Shown one piece after another: positions 8,737-13,805 of a stretch of DNA of 13,805 bases (its first letter is position 1; every line of letters starts with the position of its first letter). The position numbers and the translations under genes are program-made. The notes under the pieces were generated by a model. The model was given only the letters and a program-made list of their open reading frames with translations. It did not search any database and was not told the DNA's origin. Origin of the DNA: Larix sibirica (taxonomy: Eukaryota; Streptophyta; Pinopsida; Pinales; Pinaceae); the NCBI GenBank assembly GCA_004151065.3, contig NWUY0300004865.1, forward strand, positions 7,011 through 20,815. Reading direction: 5' to 3'.

Positions 8737-8898
8737 GATCTTTAAATCAACAGTACACTTAGCAATGTTATGCGATTAGCTTCACTTATCTAAAACTTAT
8801 GCTTTTGAAGATTAGCTTGCATAATTCCATTCATCGAGTGAAATATAAAGAAGAGATAAAGAGAGAACAATATCAACAAAAGCACACAAAAACTTGAT
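8737..8898 (-). repeat. LTR-like direct repeat, right copy
   Basis: This is the second copy of 7870-8032, in the same orientation. It shares GATCTTTAA, GCAATGTTATG.GATTAGC, TTCACTTATCTAAAACTTAT, GTGAAATATAAAGAAGAGAT and AACAATATCAACAAAA. At its right edge it meets the right inverted arm: the two pieces that lie contiguously on one strand in the left copy are here on opposite strands. This indicates an inversion breakpoint near 8898-8918. Confidence 0.8.
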
Positions 8899-8917
8899 AT
8901 TGTTTTGTTTTTGTTTA

Positions 8918-9084
8918 TGAGTTGCAGAACTGAAAGGTGATTTCATAAGTTAAATTGCAAGCCTTTCTTTTGTATTATTTTAGCATTTTGAGATTAATAA
9001 AGAGTGATCTCACTGTTGGGAGTGGACTCGGAGATGTACTCAGGCTGTCTAGTGAACTCATTATCAAGTTTTGGTGTGATTTTT
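8918..9084 (+). repeat. Inverted repeat, right arm (LTR-like, plus strand)
   Basis: This is the plus-strand counterpart of the 8012-8178 arm. It contains AATAAA at 8996-9001 and TGTTGGGAGTGGA at 9014-9026, and ends GGTGTGATTTT. The open frame covering 8955-9305 begins in this noncoding repeat and runs into unrelated AT-rich sequence, so it is not a gene. The spacer to the left arm is 739 bp. Confidence 0.85.
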
Positions 9085-9540
9085 CCCTTAAAAGGGCTTT
9101 TCCATTTTTCTATTTTATTAAAATGATTCATTTATCAATGGATTTGAACATGGGCATGCTTGGGTTTTTTAATAAGGAAACAACCTATCTTGTTTGTCAC
9201 TTTCATTTAAAGGATAATGTGTACACTTGCCTAGTACTTTTAGTTTGTTGCTTTTATCGATGTTCCTTTGCACCCTCTGGGACAATTGCTAGTTTTCTTT
9301 CTTAGTTTCCATGTTACATAAGGGGCTAGTCACATTATGACATATTCAGTTGTTCTGGTATTAAAATTACTCCATGAACCACTACTTATTTATTCATAAG
9401 GGGGTTGTGTCTTGTATAACTCAAGAAAGGACAAAGTGAACATTATCTTTAAGTAGATTTTTATATAATTGCTTTACTGTTTACGTTTGGTATTGACATT
9501 GTATCATTGGAAGAATTTTATAAGTTTAGGCCTTTAGGTG
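9085..9540. other. Possible LTR body, no gene
   Basis: No coding motif was found. The sequence leads into the LTR-end/primer-binding-site candidate at 9541-9595 and could be U3/R of that LTR, but no partner LTR lies in the window and the 5' boundary cannot be placed. Confidence 0.3.
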
Positions 9541-9595
9541 GATTGACAAATTCACCCTCCTCTGCCCCTTTGGGGTTTCAGGAGGTCTCAAGTTG
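9541..9595 (+). mobile_element. Candidate worn Ty1/copia LTR end and primer-binding site
   Basis: ATTGACAAATTCACCCTCCT (9543-9562) strongly resembles the U5 end seen in many plant Ty1/copia elements (TGACAAATTCACCCCCCCTCT). It is followed by CCTTTGGGGTTTCAGGAGGT (9566-9585), which can be read as a decayed methionine-initiator-tRNA binding site (canonically TGGTATCAGAGC). The flanking C/G runs also fold into a small stem (CCTCC..GGAGG, CCCC..GGGG). No gag or pol follows: downstream lies AT-rich sequence and then the LINE. At most this is a solo or broken LTR. Confidence 0.4.
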
Positions 9596-9980
9596 AAGTC
9601 CAAATGCTGATAGATGAACTCCTTAGTACCTTGCATTGTTTTGGAAAATATTGCCTAATAAAATTTAAACAATGATAAATTCAGAAAAATAAAACACTTA
9701 GAATGTTTAACCTTCCTTGTTTAATGTGCACCTCTAAAAACATCATAAAAGTTTACTAACACATAATTACTCATTGCACAATTTCCATAAGCATAGAGGT
9801 CCAAAAATATTTTAATGGATATTATACATTGGGTTTTGCGTGAGATTGAACAACTACTAACAAGAAGATTCTAGATTGGCTTAAACATTGACTCATTAAT
9901 TACAATAAAACAATAAAAATATTAGAAGAATTTCATGACAAAACAAATGTACCAATAAAAGTTAGGAAATGACTTCAAAA
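9596..9980. other. AT-rich stretch without a recognisable gene
   Basis: No motif, repeat or open frame worth reporting was seen between the LTR-end candidate and the start of the LINE homology. I searched it by eye for a target-site duplication matching the sequence after the LINE tail (11513 onward) and found none. Confidence 0.5.
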
Positions 9981-10073
9981 TGTATTGTAATGGACGGACT
10001 ACCCTTCTAATAAACGCCCCCAATAAATTCAATGTGTATTGTAATGGACGGACTGCCCTTCTAATAAACGCCC
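9981..10073 (+). repeat. 54-bp-offset tandem duplication at the LINE 5' edge
   Basis: A 39-bp block (9981-10019) recurs at 10035-10073 with one A/G difference, at an offset of exactly 54 bp (18 codons). In the LINE frame both copies read TD.PSNKRP. Only the second copy continues into the rest of the LINE linker, so the first is the extra copy. The open frames called through this block in other phases are shadows. Confidence 0.9.
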
Positions 10074-11186
10074 TTCTATCGATGTTGACTGTGCTAATTA
10101 CTGGTGATCTGCGGGGGATCTTGGACTCATTGGGGATGCCGGTGATGAATGGAATGGCTATATACAATTGATTTAGCACACAGGGATTCAATTTTCGAAT
10201 GAGATGGATTCTATATTTTGGTACTGGCGAGAGGACTGGGGGGATCCTTCGACTAATCATGTCTATCATGCCATGGCTCTTCATCAGCCTACTGCTACGA
10301 GAAAATGGTGGTACAGCGTGCTCTGGCAGTGGACTATTCCTCTGAAGATTCGATGCTTTATTTGGCTTGCATTGAATAATAAATTATTGAATAATAAATT
10401 ATTGACTGTGGATAACTACATTCGTCAGGGGGCTATGGTCCGAATGTCTGCACACTGTGTTTGCAGAAAGCTGAGTCGGTCGGGCATTTGTTTATCAGCT
10501 ACCCGATTACATTACAATTATGGATTAATGGTGTTGAATATTGGGGTATTGATCGATGTTGGGGACCGGGTTCGATGGATGGATTTCTTCACCAATGGCA
10601 CCTGGAGTATTGGGCAGCAATCTCATATCCCATACACTTCATTTGGGGCATAGGGAAATTAAGAAATCGTATTATGTTTGGAGACTGTACTTTTAGTTTC
10701 AGCAACGCTATACAATACATTGTGAAAATCCTATCATGTGTTGATGTGAGGAAACAAGTTTATAGGGTTAAATCTATTACTGAACCTATACCTACAGGAT
10801 CGGATACTATTGGTTTTTTTTATGGAGTGGGTCAATTGGGCAGGTGTGGGGCAGGAGGCCTTATTATTATCTCTGCTACTGAATACATTGAGCTAGTTAT
10901 GGGGTGTGGGATGGGAAGTAACAACTGTGCTAAATTACTTACCCTCTGGTCTCTCCTTTTTTATTTGAATCTATTGCAGATCTCAAATGTGCAGATATAT
11001 GGAGACTCTTCAGTCATCGTGGGATGGGCTATGGATACCATTTATTTTAATGTGGCTTCCCTCATTCATTGGAGGAAAAAAATCAAAATACTTCTGGATC
11101 AGTTTGATGTTGTGTCTATTAAACATATATCCCAAGTATATAACCAGAGGGCAGATTGTCTATCTAAGAAAGGTCTTTTACTGTAG
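10052..11186 (+). pseudogene. LINE ORF2 C-terminus: RT zinc-binding domain and RNase H
   Basis: Frame 1 (about 10052-10440) gives the pre-zinc linker with stops at 10105 and 10174, then MDSIFWYWRED and WWYSVLWQWTIPLKIRCF, the hallmark of the plant zf-RVT domain. A one-base loss near 10440 moves the frame to 3, giving NVCTLCLQKAESVGHLFI with C-x2-C..H and the final Cys replaced by Tyr. RNase H follows. The first catalytic Asp (usual FFDGA) is Tyr at 10821-10823, and the catalytic Glu (usual AELLALW) is Lys at 10932-10934. The third Asp (YGDSS, 11004-11006) and the last (NQRADCLSK, 11154-11156) remain. The frame ends at the stop at 11184. The enzyme would be inactive. RNase H normally degrades the RNA strand during element copying. 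Confidence 0.88.
10372..10401 (+). repeat. Exact 15-bp tandem duplication inside the LINE
   Basis: TTGAATAATAAATTA occurs twice back to back and is followed by TTG, the start of a third. It repeats the five residues NNKLL in frame (ALNNKLLNNKLLTVDN). The usual plant LINE sequence at this place has the block once (LALNNKLLT.DNL). Confidence 0.92.
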
Positions 11187-11512
11187 GAAGGAGTATTGGA
11201 AGTTTTGCACTATCATGAACTAAGGCCTCCGGAAAGTGTGACATTGCGTCTTTATTAGTGTTGTTGCTCTTAGTTTAATACTTTTTGTAATATTGGTCAA
11301 CTTCTCTATTGAAGGATGATACACTTAAGTCTGTTAGGACATTGCCATATGTGTAGGGATTAGAAAATGTGTTCAGTTCAGGTTGGAATAGATTAGCATG
11401 ACTCGTAGATCTTCGGATTGATGGTATACTATCTTTGGATAAGTTATATTGTAAATTTCTTTGATTCACCCTTATGAATAGCAAGAAATTTCTTTTTTCG
11501 TTTGAAAAAAAA
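11187..11512 (+). other. LINE copy 1 3' untranslated region and A tail
   Basis: This is noncoding sequence between the RNase H stop and the A8 tail. The minus-strand frame at 11275-11526 lies over it and is a shadow. The terminal TTTTTTCGTTTGAAAAAAAA is the kind of short oligo(A) end seen on plant LINEs. Confidence 0.6.
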
Positions 11513-11531
11513 TTTAAATAGCTCAAATAGC

Positions 11532-11806
11532 CTGTTGATTCTTTTGCAATGTTTTTGTCGATGTGATATCTCTATGCATTTATCGTTTATGTGAAGGTTA
11601 GTTAAATAAATTCTTTTTCAAGTATGTTCATGACACTAAAATCATAGATATATAGTTCATGTTCATAGATACTAATGCATTTGTCATCATCACTTAAGAA
11701 TGCCAATGACAATCAATTTCACGTGATCACGTTAGTCAGAACTATGTGATTAATGACGAAATCAATTTCACATTACATTTTAAAGATCATGCTAGTCACA
11801 ACTATG
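11532..11806. repeat. Third, diverged copy of the 2.56-3.4 kb repeat (partial)
   Basis: Blocks shared with copies A and B appear in the same order: TCTATGCATTTA, AGTATGTTCATGACACTAAA, GTTCATGTTC, AATGCATTTGTCATC, TTAAGAATGCCA.TGACA, AATCAATTTCACA and TAGTCACAACTATG. It lacks the middle TTGCTCATCTTCC segment but has an internal duplication of AATCAATTTCAC..AGTCA.AACTATG (from about 11721 and 11760). It is flanked by LINE copy 1 on the left and stops at about 11806, where LINE copy 2 begins. Confidence 0.82.
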
Positions 11807-11851
11807 TTTTCCAAAATATTTTAGTGAGGAAGATGGGTGGTTATGGGTCAA

Positions 11852-13805
11852 TCGGTTACTTTGAGTGAGATTGAGGATGCATTAAAATAGTTTGCCAGGG
11901 AAAAAATTCCTGGCCCTGATGACTGGACTGTAAAACTTTTTCTACACTTTTTAGATATTATGGGTAATGATTTGCTATCTATGGTTGAATTCTCCAGAAA
12001 ATAAGGGTTTGTCTCAGGTGCTTTCAACTCTACCTTCCTTACCTTGGTTCCTATATGTAACAAACCCATCAACTTTTCAGAGTTTAGGCCATTTTCCTTG
12101 TGTAATCTTGCATATAAAATCATCACCAAAATCATCTCTAGCCAGATTAAATATTTCTTGTCAAAGCATATGTCTTTAGAGCAATTTGGTTGTCTTTAGA
12201 GCAATTTGGTTTTCTACATGACCGTCAAATCTTGGATGCTATTGGTATCACTTAGGAAGCAATACATTCCATTAAACAAAAGAATTTGAAGGCCATACTA
12301 CTAAAAATGGACCTGGAGAAAGCATATGATAGAGTTGATTGGGTATATTTGAGACTGATTTTATTACAAATTGGTCTTCCCTTATTGGTAACTAACTAGA
12401 TCATGGCCCGTGTAACTTCTGCACAATTTGTTGTCTTGGTTAATGATGCTCCATCATAATTATTTAAGAGCTCCAGGGGTATTCGTCAAGGTTGTCCATT
12501 GTCCCCACTTTTATTTTTGCTCATCATTGAGGGTCTGAGTAGGTTAATTTTGAATGAAAAAATGGAAGGAAAAATTAAAGGTATTAAAAATTTTGTTGTT
12601 GTTTACATTACACTTATTATTTGTTGATGATGTTATGATTTTTGGCATTGACTCTATGGAGGAATGGAAATGTTACGGGGAAATTATCAATACGTTATGT
12701 GATGCTTCAGGGATGAATGTGAGCATATAGAAGTCTTGCTTTTATCATTACAGGATGGAAGTTGATACACTAGAGAATATAACCTCCTTTATGCCATACA
12801 AAGTTTGCAAATTGGAAGAAGGATTCAAGTACTTGGGCTATTTTCTCAAGCCGAATGGTTATAGAGTAAAAGATTGGTTATGGCTGGTGGAGAAATTTGA
12901 AAAAAGAATTAATCATTGGAAATACAAGTTGCTTTCAATTGGTGGAAGACTAACACTAATCAAAGCTATGTTAGTTAGCATTCCGGTTTATTGGTTTTCA
13001 TTATCCCAGTTTCCTTTGTTAATTAAAAATTGGATGCGAAGGTTAATCTTTAATTTACTATGGTCTGAAGGGGTAGAGAAAGGAAAATTAATTATGGCTA
13101 GTTGGGAAAGATTCTCATTGCCAAAAGAATGGGGTGGTTGGGGCATACAAAATAAATATTGGTTTAGTATTGCTTTAAGATTGAAGAGTTTCTGGCGTGG
13201 ACTTTTTGGAAAAGGCCTATGGACCACTGTGTTGTTTGGTAAATATATAAAAAATAATTTTTATACTTGGATTAGAAATCCATTGAAAAATGCAAGGAAT
13301 ACTTCTCCTTTATGGTTTGGTTTCCTTAAAATCTATAATTGGTTAGGAAAAGGCCTTACATGGAAAGTGGGAAATGACAAAGATGTGTTGGTTGGTATTG
13401 ACCCTATTCTGGGTTTGGGGGGGAATTTCCAGCTTTCTTCATATTTTGGAATATCTTGCTGAACTTTATTTTCTTCACACTTGCTCACATCAAAAGGCCA
13501 AACTGGCTAAAGGAGGCAGATTCATATTGGCTCACAACCTCAGACCTGGTATTAGGAAGTGGCTGGGCAGTAGAATGGGAGAATTATATTACAAAACTCA
13601 ACTCCACTAGATGCAGATTGACTGAGAATAAAGATACTCTTAATTGGCCTTTGAACCCTGCTACCGGTATTATCACTGCAAAAACAACATATCAAGTTAT
13701 TGTACATGAAAACATGTACTTTATTCAGAGATGGTGGTATAAACCACTTTGGAAATGGAACATTCCCTTAAAAATAAAATGTTTCATGTGGTTTGCTTTT
13801 CAAAA
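11852..13805 (+). pseudogene. LINE reverse transcriptase, broken by stops and frameshifts
   Basis: In order: frame 2 gives VTLSEIEDAL, IPGPDDWTVKLF and FRPFSLCNLAYKI, with stops at 11888 and 12002. A 20-bp duplication at 12171-12210 shifts to frame 1: FGFLHDRQILDAIGI, RT motif A KMDLEKAYDRVDW (Asp at 12310-12312) and [14 protein letters not shown], with stops at 12253, 12397 and 12457. A one-base shift near 12605 returns to frame 2: LLFVDD (Asp pair at 12626-12631), then a stop at 12728. The long open stretch to about 13430 follows (FKYLGY, GGRLTLIKAML, LPKEWGGWGI). Near 13417-13480 the frame moves to 3 and then to 1. Frame 1 stays open to the window end with KRPNWLKEADSYW and the zinc-domain start. 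All RT catalytic Asps visible are kept, but the ORF is dead. The 12755-13462 open frame is a piece of this ORF, not a gene of its own. Confidence 0.9.
12171..12210 (+). repeat. Exact 20-bp tandem duplication causing a frameshift in the RT
   Basis: TGTCTTTAGAGCAATTTGGT at 12171-12190 is repeated without a change at 12191-12210. Read with one copy, the RT frame continues normally (MSLEQFG then FLHDRQILDA). With two copies the frame shifts by two bases and a stop appears at once. The perfect identity suggests a recent event relative to the stops around it. Confidence 0.95.

Larger units (their letters stand above)
9981..11512 (+). mobile_element. 5'-truncated L1-type plant LINE (copy 1, 3' half)
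   Basis: The element keeps only the region from just before the RT zinc-binding domain, through RNase H, to the 3' end. It ends TTTCTTTTTTCGTTTG followed by eight A (11505-11512), the tail expected from target-primed reverse transcription. The 5' truncation lies close to the 54-bp duplication at 9981-10073. It is the same family as the element starting near 11808: in both the linker shares KRP, SYW/NYW, SDL.L/GDLGL and EW..YI, and the zinc domain shares WWY..LW.W.IPLKI.CF.W.A. The LTR-free structure and RT-zinc-RNase H order define a plant L1 LINE. No clear target-site duplication was found. Confidence 0.85.
11808..13805 (+). mobile_element. L1-type plant LINE (copy 2), RT to zinc domain, runs off the window
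   Basis: The left edge is set by the end of the dispersed repeat at about 11806, in the middle of that repeat, so the LINE appears to be a 5'-truncated insertion into it. Coding homology starts at VTLSEIEDAL, the N-terminal part of the RT domain, with no APE endonuclease. It continues to WWYKPLWKWNIPLKIKCFMW at the window end, so RNase H and the tail are expected beyond it. It is the same family as copy 1 but clearly diverged in the shared region and more AT-rich, so these are separate insertions rather than a recent duplication. Confidence 0.85.

Noticed and set aside
8650-8740. TRIM-type mini-retrotransposon bounded by the 162-bp direct repeats
   Set aside because: The direct repeats lack TG..CA ends and target-site duplications, and the inverted arms show a rearranged LTR instead.
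8955-9305. 116-codon frame as a gene
   Set aside because: Its first third lies in the LTR-like inverted arm and the rest has no motif.
9922-10284. 120-codon minus-strand frame
   Set aside because: It is antisense to the LINE linker and its 54-bp duplication; the plus strand holds the real homology.
9960-11530. Target-site duplication flanking LINE copy 1
   Set aside because: The bases after the A8 tail (TTTAAATAGCTC) were compared by eye with sequence before 9981 and no convincing match was found.
12755-13462. Long open frame as an independent protein-coding gene
   Set aside because: It is the thumb/connection part of the LINE reverse transcriptase. The same frame carries the FVDD motif upstream, across a stop at 12728.
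13374-13610. Plus-strand frame-3 ORF as a gene
   Set aside because: Only its first part overlaps LINE coding. From about 13480 the true LINE frame is frame 1 (KRPNWLKEADSYW onward), so the rest is a shadow.

Overview
This window looks like intergenic DNA from a large, repeat-rich plant nuclear genome. No intact host gene is visible, and no rRNA, tRNA or CRISPR array was seen. The recognisable coding matter is decayed retroelement: two L1-type plant LINE fragments of one family (RT, RT-type zinc-binding domain and RNase H), a Penelope-like element (PLE) remnant with a GIY-YIG endonuclease, and weaker signs of Ty1/copia LTRs. High A+T, many short tandem duplications and heavy decay fit a gymnosperm-sized genome. 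PLEs are uncommon in plants but have been described in conifers, so a conifer is my best guess. That guess is an inference from element content only. Two single-N positions (2992 and 5891) show that this is a draft scaffold.

Layout. Positions 102-540 hold a minisatellite of about 72 bp with inserted half-units. Positions 541-2563 are AT-rich and contain two short tandem arrays (1676-1853 and 1936-2088). Positions 2564-3420 hold two ~428-bp copies, about 97% alike by eye, joined exactly at an N. Positions 3664-4310 hold PLE 3' ends on both strands, head to head. Positions 4311-7160 are featureless apart from a ~79-bp repeat, two small hairpins and a 57-bp repeat. Positions 7168-7773 hold a tandem pair of ~290 bp. 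Positions 7870-9084 form a rearranged LTR-like structure, with 162-bp direct repeats and 167-bp inverted arms enclosing a GC-richer degenerate ~25-bp minisatellite. Positions 9541-9595 look like a worn copia LTR end with primer-binding site.

Positions 9981-11512 are a 5'-truncated LINE 3' half, ending in an A8 tail. Positions 11532-11806 are a third, diverged copy of the 2.56-3.4 kb repeat. From about 11808 to the window end a second LINE of the same family runs from the RT domain into the zinc-binding domain and leaves the window.

Nothing here works as a pathway: every protein-coding remnant carries stops, frameshifts or lost catalytic residues. The window is a record of successive insertions and local tandem duplications, three of which fall inside the LINEs. 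I found no convincing undescribed functional system. The most useful observations are the PLE remnant, the duplication abutting the N, the exact short duplications inside the LINEs and the LTR inverted repeat.
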